A DNA stretch of 64,000 bases from Exiguobacterium aurantiacum DSM 6208. Lineage in GTDB: Bacteria; Bacillota; Bacilli; Exiguobacteriales; Exiguobacteriaceae. Position 1 is the first letter of the stretch. Each line of letters begins with the position of its first letter. Below the pieces are notes generated by a model. It ran no database searches. It had not been told where the DNA came from and was given only the letters and a program-made list of their open reading frames with translations. A program made the position numbers and the translations under genes. Positions 8,856-18,361 of the stretch are shown here, one piece after another. The stretch is taken from positions 2,847,819 through 2,911,818 of the forward strand of contig NZ_JNIQ01000001.1 in assembly GCF_000702585.1 (NCBI RefSeq). Reading direction: 5' to 3'.

Positions 8856-9014
8856 ATGAACGAATGGGCAAGCCGACTCGAGTCGTCGGTTGAATTTTAT
8901 CGCAAGTTACCGGATAAGACGTGTCAAGAATGCGGGAAACATATGGATGAACAGTGCGAATCATACGAGAATACATGCGCATCGTGCGCAGAAAAACTTC
9001 AAGTCACCGAATAA
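8856..9014 (+). CDS. YhfH-type zinc-ribbon mini-protein
   Basis: 52 residues: a short helix-forming start, then FYRKLPDKTCQECGK, and later CASCAEKL. Two CxxC pairs spaced ~24 residues apart suggest a single small zinc ribbon. The FYxxLPxKxCxECG pattern matches the YhfH family of tiny Bacillales proteins, whose function is not known. AAGGAGGAG lies 8-10 bases before the ATG and a terminator follows the stop, so it is a complete single-gene unit. Confidence 0.8.
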   Translation: MNEWASRLESSVEFYRKLPDKTCQECGKHMDEQCESYENTCASCAEKLQVTE

Positions 9015-9055
9015 AGCAATCCCCTCGGAACAATTTTCCGAGGGGATTGCTTTTA
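9014..9055. terminator. Bidirectional terminator between the yhfH-type gene and crcB
   Basis: AAGCAATCCCCTCGGAA pairs perfectly with TTCCGAGGGGATTGCTT, with T runs on both strands. Confidence 0.9.
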
Positions 9056-9397
9056 TCCAACATGGTAGCCGATATAGGCGGCAATCAAACCGAATACATA
9101 AGTCACTAATAAGTATAGGCCGAATCGAAGCCAATCTTTCGTCACGAACCGCATCACTTCGAGCTTGAACGTCGAGAACGTCGTGAACGACCCAAGGAAT
9201 CCGACGCCGATCCCGAGTAGCAGTTGATGACTCACCTCAGCCGCATATAAGTATCCGAGGCAAAACGATCCCGTCACGTTCACGAACAGCGTCGCCCAAG
9301 GGAAGACCGACGTCGTCCACACTTTGACGAGCTGACCGATTCCAAAGCGGGCCATCGCCCCAAAAAAGGCACCGACCATCACTGTAACAATCACCAT
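9053..9397 (-). CDS. crcB: CrcB/Fluc fluoride channel subunit 2
   Basis: 114 residues with four membrane helices and the CrcB signature FLGSFTTFSTFKLE; AMARFGIGQL and FVNVTGSFCLG are further family motifs. It forms, with the gene upstream, the usual Gram-positive pair whose products either assemble as a heterodimer or as two opposite-topology units exporting F-. The stop of the upstream gene overlaps this start (TGATG at 9397-9399), so translation is coupled. ATG 9397 is preferred over GTG 9400 for its spacing from GGGGGAGG. Confidence 0.92.
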   Translation of the reverse strand: MVIVTVMVGAFFGAMARFGIGQLVKVWTTSVFPWATLFVNVTGSFCLGYLYAAEVSHQLLLGIGVGFLGSFTTFSTFKLEVMRFVTKDWLRFGLYLLVTYVFGLIAAYIGYHVG

Positions 9398-9801
9398 CAC
9401 GCCTCCCCCTTTCGCTTCGCGAAACGAAGGAATCGTTTATTGCCCAATTTATACCCTAACCACGAACTCAGCAGACCGAGTACGATGCTCAGCGTCACAT
9501 ATGCGAGCGCCCCCGACAGGTTCCCTGTCTCGATCATCACGATCGTCTCGACGCTGAACGTCGAGAACGTCGTGAACGACCCAATAAATCCGGTACCGAT
9601 CGCCGTGACGACCATCGGCGAGAGCCGTCCGGTCCGAAACAAGTAGTGGGTGAGCCAGCCGAGCATAAAACTTCCAATCAAGTTGACTGCAAGCGTCTCG
9701 AACGGGAACGTCCCGCCATAGAAATTATGGACCCCGACCCCGATTTCGTAACGTAAAAGCGCGCCGAACGCACCGGCTAGCCCGACATAAATATAGAGCA
9801 T
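9397..9801 (-). CDS. crcB: CrcB/Fluc fluoride channel subunit 1
   Basis: 134 residues and four membrane helices. Motifs GALLRYEIGVG, AVNLIGSFMLGWL and FIGSFTTFSTFSVE are those of fluoride channels (the Asn and the Phe box line the pore in the family). ATG 9801 was chosen because GGGAGG precedes it; the frame runs 14 codons further up, through a hairpin, without a ribosome site. It is the first gene of a two-gene operon, with an extended -10 promoter about 70 bases upstream. Confidence 0.92.
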   Translation of the reverse strand: MLYIYVGLAGAFGALLRYEIGVGVHNFYGGTFPFETLAVNLIGSFMLGWLTHYLFRTGRLSPMVVTAIGTGFIGSFTTFSTFSVETIVMIETGNLSGALAYVTLSIVLGLLSSWLGYKLGNKRFLRFAKRKGEA

Positions 9802-9820
9802 GCCTGTTTCCTCCCTAACG

Positions 9821-9854
9821 AAAACACCTGCCGGGCAATACATGCGGCAGGTGT
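9821..9854 (-). terminator. Hairpin between rocD and crcB, possible rocD terminator
   Basis: Read on the minus strand, ACACCTGCCG pairs perfectly with CGGCAGGTGT over an 11-base loop and is followed by only four T. It lies after rocD but also downstream of the likely crcB promoter, inside its leader, so it could terminate rocD, attenuate crcB, or both. Confidence 0.55.
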
Positions 9855-9869
9855 CGGATTGCTTCTTAA

Positions 9870-9878
9870 ATTATAACA
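9870..9878 (-). promoter_or_regulatory. Extended -10 promoter of the crcB pair
   Basis: TGTTATAAT on the minus strand, lying just after the rocD stop. No good -35 is present. Confidence 0.5.
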
Positions 9879-9890
9879 AATCGTGTGCGG

Positions 9891-11093
9891 TTATGAAATA
9901 GGTGTCGGTGCGAACACAGCCGCAATCGCCTCGAACGCTTCGTCGAGCTCTTCTTTCGTGATGACAAGCGGAGGCGCGAGGCGGATGACCGTTTCGTGTG
10001 TCTCTTTACAAAGCAAGCCCCGCTCTTTGAGCGCCTCACAGTAAGGACGAGCGGCTTCCGTCAACTCGATACCGATGAACAGTCCGCGCCCGCGCACTTC
10101 TTGGATGAGCGGATTGTCGATCGACTTGATCCGGTCCATGAAGTATGTCCCAAGCTCGAGAGAGCGCTCAGGGAGCTTCTCTTCTTCGAGCACTTCGAGC
10201 GCCGCAATCGAGACGGCCGCTGCGAGCGGATTCCCGCCGAAAGTCGAACCGTGCGACCCTGGGTTGAACACGCTGAGTACGTCTTCATTGGCTGCCACGC
10301 AAGAAACCGGGAACACCCCGCCTCCGAGCGCTTTTCCAAGAATATACATGTCCGGTTCGACGTCTTCCCATTCGATGGCGAACCATTTCCCCGATCGTCC
10401 AAGACCCGATTGAATCTCATCGGCGACGAACAAGACGTTGTGCTCGCGGCATAATTCGCTCGCCCGTTTCAAATAGCCTGCCGGCGGAATGATGATGCCC
10501 GCCTCACCTTGGATCGGCTCGACGATGAACGCCGCCGTGTTTTCTGTGATGGCCGCTTCGAACGCGTCGATATCACCGTACGGCACGACTTTGAATCCAG
10601 GTAAGAGCGGTCCAAAGCCACGTTGATATTCTGCTTCCGTCGACATCGACACGGCCGCCATCGTGCGTCCGTGGAAGTTGCCCGAGCAGACGATGATCTC
10701 GGCTTGGCCTGGAATGTTCTTCACTTCATACGCCCAACGACGTGACGCCTTCACCGCCGTCTCGACCGCTTCGGCACCCGTATTCATCGGCAACACCATC
10801 TGTTTATTTGTAAGCGTTGCCACTTTTTTGTAGAAGCGACCGAGCTGATCGTTATAAAACGCGCGTGACGTCAACGTGATCTTATCCGCTTGTTCTTTTA
10901 GCGCTTGAATGATTTTCGGATGACAATGCCCCTGGTTGACAGCCGAATATGCACTCAACATATCCATGTAGCGATTCCCTTCAGGATCGGTGACCCAAAT
11001 CCCTTTCGCCTCCGAGATCACGATTGGAAGTGGATGATAGTTGTGCGCCCCGAACTTCTCTGTCAATTCAATCACATCTTGTGTTTTTGACAT
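9891..11093 (-). CDS. rocD: Ornithine aminotransferase
   Basis: 400 residues, a fold-type I (class III) aminotransferase of the usual RocD length. It moves the delta-amino group of ornithine to 2-oxoglutarate, giving glutamate semialdehyde for proline or glutamate. Seen: [47 protein letters not shown] and the PLP lysine in [16 protein letters not shown] site precedes the ATG by 7 bases. It is alone, without the rest of the arginine (roc) pathway, but an amino acid antiporter of the basic amino acid type lies 2 kb away. Confidence 0.93.
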   Translation of the reverse strand: MSKTQDVIELTEKFGAHNYHPLPIVISEAKGIWVTDPEGNRYMDMLSAYSAVNQGHCHPKIIQALKEQADKITLTSRAFYNDQLGRFYKKVATLTNKQMVLPMNTGAEAVETAVKASRRWAYEVKNIPGQAEIIVCSGNFHGRTMAAVSMSTEAEYQRGFGPLLPGFKVVPYGDIDAFEAAITENTAAFIVEPIQGEAGIIIPPAGYLKRASELCREHNVLFVADEIQSGLGRSGKWFAIEWEDVEPDMYILGKALGGGVFPVSCVAANEDVLSVFNPGSHGSTFGGNPLAAAVSIAALEVLEEEKLPERSLELGTYFMDRIKSIDNPLIQEVRGRGLFIGIELTEAARPYCEALKERGLLCKETHETVIRLAPPLVITKEELDEAFEAIAAVFAPTPIS

Positions 11094-11134
11094 TTGATTT
11101 CCCCCTTATTCTAAAAAGTCGATCTTACTCTTTC

Positions 11135-11164
11135 AGTATATGATGACCGTCTTTCTTTTGACAA
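11135..11164 (-). promoter_or_regulatory. Promoter of rocD
   Basis: Minus strand TTGTCA (11159-11164), 18-base spacer, TATACT (11135-11140). Confidence 0.65.
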
Positions 11165-11252
11165 CGACGAACTTGACCATTCCTAGGGTTGGGAAAATAA
11201 GGTACACTGAATGTAGACTATGACTTATTCGACGTAGATTGGAGGAATTCGT

Positions 11253-13307
11253 GTGGCATCATTGCGTGACTTGCCGATTGACGCGTTCATCGACGCCTTG
11301 TCAATCCCATGCTGTTATATCGACCTCGACGGCGACGTCCTCTTATGGAACGGACATGCGACAACGCTGTTCGGATGGGAGCGTGCCGAGGTGCTCCACC
11401 AAGCACTGCCTGTCGTCGAACATTTAGAAAGCGCGCTCGAGACGTGGTCACCGCTACTCCTTCAATACCCGTTCTCGACGACGGCGATGACGCCGTTTCA
11501 ACATAAAGACGGTTCGCTCGTCTATGCGACCGCCTACTTGCAATCGTTCTCCATCCACGACTTTAACGGCTATTTTCTCGCGTTCTTACCGAAAGGGTTC
11601 GGTCCGCTCATCAGCACCGAACAATTTAATCTATTACACCATTTCCAATCGATGATCGAGCAGTCGACGTACTATTTGTCGGCGAACGCAGAAGGGGTGA
11701 TCCACGAGATCAACCCGATGCTATGTGAACTGATCGGTGCGCCGAACCATCGCTTCATCGGCCAAAACTGGTTTGAACTGATTCATCCGGTGTACAAACA
11801 TAATCCGATCGCCGATACGGTGCGCCACGCCCTTGTATCCGACCGCATTTGGAACGGTGAAATGCCGATCTATTCGAAGCGGCATGCGACGAACGTCTGT
11901 TGGCTCAACTTGACGGTCGTTCCGATCTTGAGCGAGGACGGCGACGTTCTTCAGTATACGGCGTTCGGGTTTGACGTCTCTGACAAGAAGCGGCTCGAGC
12001 GTGAAGTCGAATACTTGGCGTACTACAACGACTTGACCGGTCTGTTGAATAAGAAAGGCTGGTTACGCGAATACAGAGACATCCTCCAATCGACCGATCA
12101 AACAGAAGGGCTTGTCCATATCGCTTTATTTGATATCGACCGGTTCAAAATTATTAACGAGTCGTTCGGCTCACGCGTCGGCAACGAGCTGTTGCTCCAA
12201 ATCAAGGAACGGGCTGCCCGTTACTTACCTGAATCAAGTGTCATGTTCCATCCTTCCGGCGGTCTGTTCGGTGTCCTATTCTTAGAACAATCGAAAGAAG
12301 AAGTGTTCCAATTGCTTCGTCAATTGCAGTACGAGTTGCAGCGACCGTTCCGGATTTATCACCATTCGATCATGTTGTCGATTTCCATCGGCTGCGTCTT
12401 CTATCCGTCCGCGACGAACTCGTTAGAAGAACTGTACACTCGGGCGGAGAGCGCCCTGTTCAAAGGAAAACGGATCGGGGTCGGGACGATTCAATTCGTC
12501 ACGAAAGACATGGATGACGCCTTCTCGCGGCAAATCCATATCGAGAAAGCATTGTATAAAGCGCTCGAAGAGAAACACTTTTATCTCGAGTACCAACCGA
12601 AATACGAGTTGAAGACGGACCGGCTCATCGGGTTCGAGGCGCTGCTTCGATGGCATCACGACGAGCTCGGTCAAATCCCGCCTTCGGAATTCATCCCGCT
12701 CGCCGAAGAGATGGCGCTCATCGTCCCGATCAACAACTGGGTCATCCTTGAGGCGGCAAAACAGTTGAAGGCGTGGCAACCGCTCGTCGATCAACCGCTG
12801 TCGATGGGGGTCAACATCTCGCCGAACCAGTTCCGGAGTGAGAGTTTCATCAATACGTTGCGAAATATTAAACAGCAGCTCAATTTAAATCCGAGCGACG
12901 TGATCCTCGAGATCACGGAAAGTCTTGTCATGCAACAGACAGAAGAAATCATCGCCCGGATGAATCAAATCAAGCGTCTCGATTATCGTTTATCGATTGA
13001 CGACTTCGGCACAGGATTCTCGTCACTTCAATATTTGAAGTCGTTCCCTGTCGACGAGCTGAAGATTGATAAAGTCTTTTTAGATGACTGGCTCACATCG
13101 AAGTCGCACTTGCTCAACGTCATCGTCCATCTCGGGAAGAGCTTGAACCTCCACGTCGTCGCCGAAGGTGTCGAGGACCAGGAGATGCTCGACCACTTAA
13201 AAACGACCGACTGCGACTCGTTCCAAGGCTTTTTATACGCCAAACCGATGTCGCCGCATCGAATCGTCCATATGCTCACGAATCAAGTCGATAACAAAAA
13301 GCACTGA
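11253..13307 (+). CDS. PAS-(degenerate GGDEF)-EAL cyclic-di-GMP phosphodiesterase
   Basis: 684 residues with no membrane helix. Two PAS-like regions (~10-120 and ~130-245; the second has DVSDKKRLEREVEYL at its end) lead into a GGDEF domain (~250-405) and an EAL domain (~420-675). The cyclase motif reads GGLFG instead of GGDEF, so cyclase activity should be lost. The EAL motifs are complete: FEALLRW, NISPNQF, EITES, SIDDFGTGFSS, LKIDKVF and VAEGVE. The prediction is c-di-GMP hydrolysis, with the dead GGDEF perhaps a GTP-binding switch. GTG 11253 follows GGAGG by 7 bases. A bidirectional terminator ends it. Confidence 0.9.
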   Translation: MASLRDLPIDAFIDALSIPCCYIDLDGDVLLWNGHATTLFGWERAEVLHQALPVVEHLESALETWSPLLLQYPFSTTAMTPFQHKDGSLVYATAYLQSFSIHDFNGYFLAFLPKGFGPLISTEQFNLLHHFQSMIEQSTYYLSANAEGVIHEINPMLCELIGAPNHRFIGQNWFELIHPVYKHNPIADTVRHALVSDRIWNGEMPIYSKRHATNVCWLNLTVVPILSEDGDVLQYTAFGFDVSDKKRLEREVEYLAYYNDLTGLLNKKGWLREYRDILQSTDQTEGLVHIALFDIDRFKIINESFGSRVGNELLLQIKERAARYLPESSVMFHPSGGLFGVLFLEQSKEEVFQLLRQLQYELQRPFRIYHHSIMLSISIGCVFYPSATNSLEELYTRAESALFKGKRIGVGTIQFVTKDMDDAFSRQIHIEKALYKALEEKHFYLEYQPKYELKTDRLIGFEALLRWHHDELGQIPPSEFIPLAEEMALIVPINNWVILEAAKQLKAWQPLVDQPLSMGVNISPNQFRSESFINTLRNIKQQLNLNPSDVILEITESLVMQQTEEIIARMNQIKRLDYRLSIDDFGTGFSSLQYLKSFPVDELKIDKVFLDDWLTSKSHLLNVIVHLGKSLNLHVVAEGVEDQEMLDHLKTTDCDSFQGFLYAKPMSPHRIVHMLTNQVDNKKH

Positions 13308-13328
13308 CCTCGCGGGTCAGTGCTTTTT
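13296..13328. terminator. Bidirectional terminator
   Basis: AAAAAGCACTGACC pairs with GGTCAGTGCTTTTT; the stem includes the stop codon of the EAL protein and serves the opposing antiporter gene as well. Confidence 0.9.
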
Positions 13329-13330
13329 CG

Positions 13331-14734
13331 TTATAGTGTGATCGATGCCGTCACGAGTCCGTATACTCCGTACGTCGCCGCGAGCAAAATCAGCACCGCG
13401 ATCGCATATTGAAGCCGACTGAGAAACGGCCGTCCTTGCTCCCGCTCGGCTAGCATGAACACGAAAATGCCTGGCGCATATAAAATCATCGCAATGAGCA
13501 TGTATTCAAGCCCTGAAGCGTATAATAACCATCCGGCGTACATAGAAGCGATGCTAGACACCACGAGCATCCTCCGCGAGTTCGTCCGTCTCGCCTCTTT
13601 TAAACCGAATAAGGCCGAGAAGAAATACGGGACGAGCGCCGCGATCCCGGCGATGCTCGAGAGGACCAGATACGTCTGCTCCGAGAACAAGGCGATGACC
13701 GTGACGACTTGTGTGAAAGCTTGTGTGACGAACAGCGCGTTCACCGGCGTCTCATTTTCATTTAACCGGTTGAATAGACGCGGAAAGACGCCGTCCCGGC
13801 TCGCCACGTAGGAAATCTCCGTCGCCAAAATCGTCCAGCCGAGGAGCGCGCCGGCGAGTGAGACGAGTAGCCCGATATTGATGAGCGTCGCCCCGACCGG
13901 TCCGACGACCGCCTCCAACACGTATGCCATCGAGGGTTCCGGCAACGCGGCGAGCTGCGCTTGTGTCATGACCCCGAACGAGAAGATCGAAATCATCATA
14001 TAGATGAGAAGCGTCCCGACAAGCCCGATGACCGTCGCCCGTCCGACGTCCCGTTTGTTACGGGCGCGGGATGATAAGACGACCGCCCCTTCAATCCCGA
14101 CGAACGCCCATAACGTGACGAGCATCGTCGATTTGACTTGCGGGAACACGTGCGACCAATCAAATCCGTCCTCGCCCCAAAAATCAATTTGGAACGTCTC
14201 GATGCGAAACGCGAACAAGATGAGGATAATAAACAAGAAAATCGGCACGAGTTTCGCAATCGTCGTGACGATATTGAGAAGCGCCGCTTCTTTCATCCCT
14301 CTCGAAATCAACCAAAACAATCCCCAGATGAGGAGAGCGCTCATGAGCAACCGAAACGTCCGGTGCTCAGCCGAGAAAATCGGAAAGAAGTAACTGAGTG
14401 TGCTAAAGATGAGCGTAATATTCGCCACCGTGCCGATCCAGGCCGACATCCAATAGCCCCAACCGCTGTTGAAACCGACGAACGTACCAAACCCTTCCTT
14501 GGCATACGCATAGATGCCGCCCTCTAACTCCGGACGAGAGTCCGCCAAATATTGAAACACGAACGCGAGCATGATCATGCCGACGCCCGTGATACCCCAA
14601 CCGATCAAGACGGAACCGACGCCGGCACCCTGTGCCATCGCTCCCGGTAAATTGAACGCCCCGCCGCCGATCATCGTTCCGACGACCATCGCCGCGAGAC
14701 CAAAAAAGCCGATTCCGGCTGCCTCTGACTTCAT
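13331..14734 (-). CDS. APC superfamily amino acid permease/antiporter (basic amino acid/polyamine type)
   Basis: 467 residues, about twelve membrane helices. The start GIGFFGLAAMVVGTMIGGGAF contains the APC substrate-binding GxxGGG-type loop, and GWGYWMSAWIG and LWAFVGIEGAVVLSSRAR are typical of the arginine/ornithine and lysine antiporter branch (APA). Exchange of a basic amino acid, perhaps ornithine or lysine, is likely but the substrate cannot be read from sequence; rocD nearby makes ornithine or arginine a reasonable guess. GGAGGG lies 7 bases before the ATG. It is monocistronic. Confidence 0.8.
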   Translation of the reverse strand: MKSEAAGIGFFGLAAMVVGTMIGGGAFNLPGAMAQGAGVGSVLIGWGITGVGMIMLAFVFQYLADSRPELEGGIYAYAKEGFGTFVGFNSGWGYWMSAWIGTVANITLIFSTLSYFFPIFSAEHRTFRLLMSALLIWGLFWLISRGMKEAALLNIVTTIAKLVPIFLFIILILFAFRIETFQIDFWGEDGFDWSHVFPQVKSTMLVTLWAFVGIEGAVVLSSRARNKRDVGRATVIGLVGTLLIYMMISIFSFGVMTQAQLAALPEPSMAYVLEAVVGPVGATLINIGLLVSLAGALLGWTILATEISYVASRDGVFPRLFNRLNENETPVNALFVTQAFTQVVTVIALFSEQTYLVLSSIAGIAALVPYFFSALFGLKEARRTNSRRMLVVSSIASMYAGWLLYASGLEYMLIAMILYAPGIFVFMLAEREQGRPFLSRLQYAIAVLILLAATYGVYGLVTASITL

Positions 14735-14959
14735 GAATAAACCCTCCGAACTCCGTTGACGTCTGACGAATAACTATACATAAATAACGTATATTCATTC
14801 GATGATTTTTTCATTCTACTCAATTCAAGCTTAGTTTGATAGGTATTTCACTAATGTTTATATTTTCGAATAATTACAAAAAATAAATTGCGTATTCATT
14901 TCATTTGTAGTTTAATGACATTATATTCGAAATAATCAGAATTTTCGGGAGGTATGACA

Positions 14960-16588
14960 ATGCGTAACAAGAAATGGTTAGCTTTATCAGGAGTCGCTTT
15001 GCTCGCAACGGCAGCATGTGGCGGGAACGAGGACTCGTCAAGCTCTTCTGACGGATCTTCATCGAGTGATGCGAAAAAAGAAGTCACGTTCGTATCGGCA
15101 ACCGATTTGCCGCAACTTGACCCGACACTCACGACAGATTCGACATCCATCATCGTGACGAACAACGTCTTCGAGGGACTATATCGTCTAGATGAAAACA
15201 ACCAACCGACACCAGGAATCGCAGAAGACGTCGAAGTCTCGGAAGATGGCCTTACATACACGTTCAAATTACGTGACGCCAACTGGTCGGACGGCTCACC
15301 CATCACAGCTGAAGACTTCGTCTATTCATGGAAGCGCGCATTGAACCCAGAGACGGGCGCTGAATACGCGTACATCCTTCAAGACTTGAAGAACGCCAAC
15401 AGCATCCTCGCGGGTGAGGCTGCTCTCGACGATCTCGGTGTCAAAGCCGTCGATGAGAAGACGCTTGAAGTTCAACTTGAAGCGCCGGCTCCTTACTTCC
15501 TCGGATTGACTGGATTCCCGACGTACATGCCACAAAAACAAGAATTCGTCGAAGAGCAAGGCGAAGCATTCGCGAGCACAGTCGACAAGACGCTCTACAA
15601 CGGTCCTTACGTACTCGATAGCTGGCAAGACAACACGGGCTGGGTCTACAAGAAAAACCCGGAATATTGGGATGCCGACAACGTCAAGATGGAGACAATC
15701 AACGTCAAAGTCGTCAAGGACGTCTCGACAGGCGTCAACTTGTTCGAGTCTGGCGAAGCGGACTACACGCTCCTCTCGTCTGAGTTTGTCCCTCAGTTCC
15801 AAGACAGCGAAGAGTTCAAGACGCGTGCCGATGCCCGCATCAACTTCCTTCGCTTCAACCAAAAGAACGAGGCACTCCAAAACGTCAATATCCGCGAAGC
15901 GCTCGCGAAAGGCTTCGACAAACAAGGCGTTACGGACGTCATCTTGACAGACGGCTCGCAACCGGCAAACTTCATCGTCGCCAAAGACTTCACGTACACG
16001 TCTGACGGTGCCGATTTCCGTGAGAAATATCCAGACCTCCTCAGCTACAACGTAGACGAAGCGAAAGCGGCGTGGGAGAAAGGATTGTCTGAACTCGGCG
16101 TCGAGACGATCGAACTTGAGTTCCTCTCACGTGACGAAGAAGCGTTCAAAAAAGTAAACGAGTTCATCAAAGGCGAGCTCGAGAAGAACTTGCCAGGACT
16201 CACGCTCAACATTAAACAACAACCGTTCAAAAACTTCCTTGAACTCGAAGGCGCAGGCGACTATGATGTCTCAGCTGCCGGCTGGGGTCCTGACTATCAA
16301 GATCCGATGACATATCTCGACATGTGGGTAACGGACGGTCCGTTCAACCGGATGGCCTACTCGAACGATGAGTACGATCAACTCGTCCAATCTGCCAAGA
16401 AAGAAGCCGATGAGATGAAGCGTTGGGAGACGATGCAAGAAGCGGAACGCGTCTTGCTTGAAGAAGACTTCGCCATCGCACCGATCTACCAAAAAGGTGA
16501 GGCATACCTCGAGCGTACGAACATCGAGAACATGTACCGCCACCCGTTCGGAGCTGACGCAAGCTTCAAATGGTTGGACGTCAACTAA
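14960..16588 (+). CDS. oppA: Oligopeptide ABC transporter substrate-binding lipoprotein (OppA-like)
   Basis: 542 residues, family 5 solute-binding protein. The signal peptide ends in a lipobox (LLATAAC) whose Cys would carry lipid, followed by a Ser/Asp-rich linker. Family signatures are FEGLYRLDENNQPTPGIAE, GLTYTFKLRDANWSDG and GWGPDYQDPMTYLDMW. It should bind peptides outside the membrane and deliver them to an OppBCDF transporter, whose genes are not in the window, so this is an orphan binding protein here. ATG 14960 has GGGAGG 7 bases upstream; ATG 14954 is only 1 base away from it and is unlikely. Confidence 0.9.
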   Translation: MRNKKWLALSGVALLATAACGGNEDSSSSSDGSSSSDAKKEVTFVSATDLPQLDPTLTTDSTSIIVTNNVFEGLYRLDENNQPTPGIAEDVEVSEDGLTYTFKLRDANWSDGSPITAEDFVYSWKRALNPETGAEYAYILQDLKNANSILAGEAALDDLGVKAVDEKTLEVQLEAPAPYFLGLTGFPTYMPQKQEFVEEQGEAFASTVDKTLYNGPYVLDSWQDNTGWVYKKNPEYWDADNVKMETINVKVVKDVSTGVNLFESGEADYTLLSSEFVPQFQDSEEFKTRADARINFLRFNQKNEALQNVNIREALAKGFDKQGVTDVILTDGSQPANFIVAKDFTYTSDGADFREKYPDLLSYNVDEAKAAWEKGLSELGVETIELEFLSRDEEAFKKVNEFIKGELEKNLPGLTLNIKQQPFKNFLELEGAGDYDVSAAGWGPDYQDPMTYLDMWVTDGPFNRMAYSNDEYDQLVQSAKKEADEMKRWETMQEAERVLLEEDFAIAPIYQKGEAYLERTNIENMYRHPFGADASFKWLDVN

Positions 16589-16592
16589 TCGA

Positions 16593-16628
16593 CAACCCCT
16601 TCCGCATTCTCGCGGAAGGGGTTGTTTG
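16593..16628 (+). terminator. Terminator after oppA
   Basis: CAACCCCTTCCGC pairs perfectly with GCGGAAGGGGTTG, followed by a short T-rich tract. Confidence 0.85.
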
Positions 16629-16667
16629 TCGTTCTATGGTCTTCGAGCCGGGAGCGGATCCGATGAC

Positions 16668-16706
16668 AAAGAAACAGGCATGCCCTCGAGTGAGGCACGC
16701 CTGTTT
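16668..16706 (-). terminator. Terminator after the NhaC-family gene
   Basis: Minus strand AAACAGGCGTGCC pairs with GGCATGCCTGTTT (one G-T pair), followed by CTTTG. It lies just after the stop codon. Confidence 0.75.
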
Positions 16707-16713
16707 TGAGTAA

Positions 16714-18306
16714 TTATGCTTCGCGTTCGGCTCGGATTTCCGCCGGTACACGACCTCGTTTCGAGATGATTTGCGCGATGAAGAGCAAGACGATGAACGT
16801 CGCTGCTGCCGCGAAGAAACCAATCCACATCGACGTCGTGATACCGAGTACCAAGTATCCGACCGCTGAGACTCCAGCCGCGATCGAAGCGTACGGAAGC
16901 TGCGTCAAGACGTGATCGATGTGGTGCGATCCGGCACCAGTCGAACTGAGGATCGTCGTATCCGAAATCGGTGAGCAGTGGTCACCGAAGACGGCACCTG
17001 CGAGCACGGCCGCGAGCGTCGGAAGCAACAGCTCCGGCTCGACCGCCATAATCAAATCGGCTCCAATCGGAAGCATGAGACCGAACGTCCCCCAGCTCGT
17101 CCCTGTCGAGAACGCCATGAGTCCAGCGATCGCGAACAAGATGAGCGGCAAGTAAGACGCCGCGATCCGATCCGTGACGAAGCTCGCCAAGTAATCACCT
17201 GTTCTCATATCGCCGATGACCGCGATGATCGTCCAAGCGAACAACAAGATGAGCACTGCCGGCCACATGGCACGGATCCCGGCCCAAGCGGCGCGACCGT
17301 AGTCACCAGACGGGATTTTGCGTCCGATGAGCAACAAGAAAGCAGAGATCAAACTGATGACGGCACCGGCAACGAGTGAACGTGTGACATCTGTTGCCTC
17401 GAAGGCGCCGAGGAGCGAGAACGCTTGTCCGTCAGCCGCGAGCGCTTGTCCGCCCGTGTACAGCATCGCCGAGACGGTCGCGACGATCAACACGATGATC
17501 GGAACGATCAAGTCACGGACTTTCCCGCCATCATGCTCTTTAATATCTTCGCTCATCCCCATCGGCGCGCCTTTCGACACGTCGTACAGCTCACCTTTAA
17601 GGGCGCGAAGCTCATGCGTACGCATCGGTCCGATAGCGAGCCCAGTGAAAGCGACATATCCTGTCAACAGAAGCGCAAAGATGGCATAGAAGTTCATCGG
17701 GATCATTTGGATGAACGCCGACAATGACGAATAGCTGTCAATCGAGTACTTCGCTAAAATACCGGCGATGATGGCAATGATGTAGGCCCCCCAGCTCGAG
17801 AGCGGGCTGATGACACAGACCGGTGCGGCCGTCGAGTCAATCGTATAGGCGAGTTTCGCTCGTGAGACTTTTTTCCGGTCCGTGAGCGGACGGCTAATGT
17901 TACCGACTGCGAGGCTGTTGAAGTAGTCATCGATGAATATCAAAATCCCAAGCCCGAACGAGACGAGGCGAGCGCCGCGTGCCGTCTTGACGTTAGCAGC
18001 CGCCCATTCACCGAACGCACGAGCTCCGCCCGACGTCTGAATGATCGATGACAAAATACCGAGTAAGAGCAAGAACGCGATCAAAAGAACGTTCCATTCG
18101 TTCAATTCGCCGTCAGACCAGAACAAGGCGATGACGTTCGACCATAAGTATGAAATCGAGTCGATCGGGTTGAAACTATGCAAGAGCAACACCCCTGCGA
18201 TAATCCCGACGCCGAGTGACGGGATGACTTTCCGTGTTGTGATGGCCATAATGATGGCGAGCAATGCCGGTACGAGTGACAGTACCGATGTTGAATAATC
18301 TACCAT
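16714..18306 (-). CDS. NhaC-family transporter under lysine riboswitch control (predicted lysine transporter, LysW type)
   Basis: 530 residues, ten to twelve membrane helices, NhaC superfamily (motifs FGLGILIFIDDYFNSLAVG, GDHCSPISDTTILSS and FSTGTSWGTFGLMLP). The superfamily includes Na+/H+, malate/lactate and amino acid exchangers. A lysine riboswitch with a complete terminator precedes the gene. Comparative genomics named such riboswitch-linked NhaC proteins LysW, predicted lysine transporters; that assignment is knowledge of the family, not seen here. The true start is ATG 18306 after GAGGAGG; the open frame upstream runs through the riboswitch and has no ribosome site. Confidence 0.85.
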   Translation of the reverse strand: MVDYSTSVLSLVPALLAIIMAITTRKVIPSLGVGIIAGVLLLHSFNPIDSISYLWSNVIALFWSDGELNEWNVLLIAFLLLLGILSSIIQTSGGARAFGEWAAANVKTARGARLVSFGLGILIFIDDYFNSLAVGNISRPLTDRKKVSRAKLAYTIDSTAAPVCVISPLSSWGAYIIAIIAGILAKYSIDSYSSLSAFIQMIPMNFYAIFALLLTGYVAFTGLAIGPMRTHELRALKGELYDVSKGAPMGMSEDIKEHDGGKVRDLIVPIIVLIVATVSAMLYTGGQALAADGQAFSLLGAFEATDVTRSLVAGAVISLISAFLLLIGRKIPSGDYGRAAWAGIRAMWPAVLILLFAWTIIAVIGDMRTGDYLASFVTDRIAASYLPLILFAIAGLMAFSTGTSWGTFGLMLPIGADLIMAVEPELLLPTLAAVLAGAVFGDHCSPISDTTILSSTGAGSHHIDHVLTQLPYASIAAGVSAVGYLVLGITTSMWIGFFAAAATFIVLLFIAQIISKRGRVPAEIRAEREA

Positions 18307-18361
18307 GCTGTTTTCCTCCTCTTCTGTTTGAGATGAGGCCCCCCAATGCTTAAAAAAACGC

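Noticed and set aside
9801..9890. Fluoride riboswitch upstream of crcB
   Set aside because: None of the conserved fluoride aptamer blocks is present; only a simple hairpin is seen.
14735..14959. Regulatory RNA between the antiporter and oppA
   Set aside because: The region is AT-rich with promoter-like hexamers for both directions but no stable conserved structure or T-box motif.
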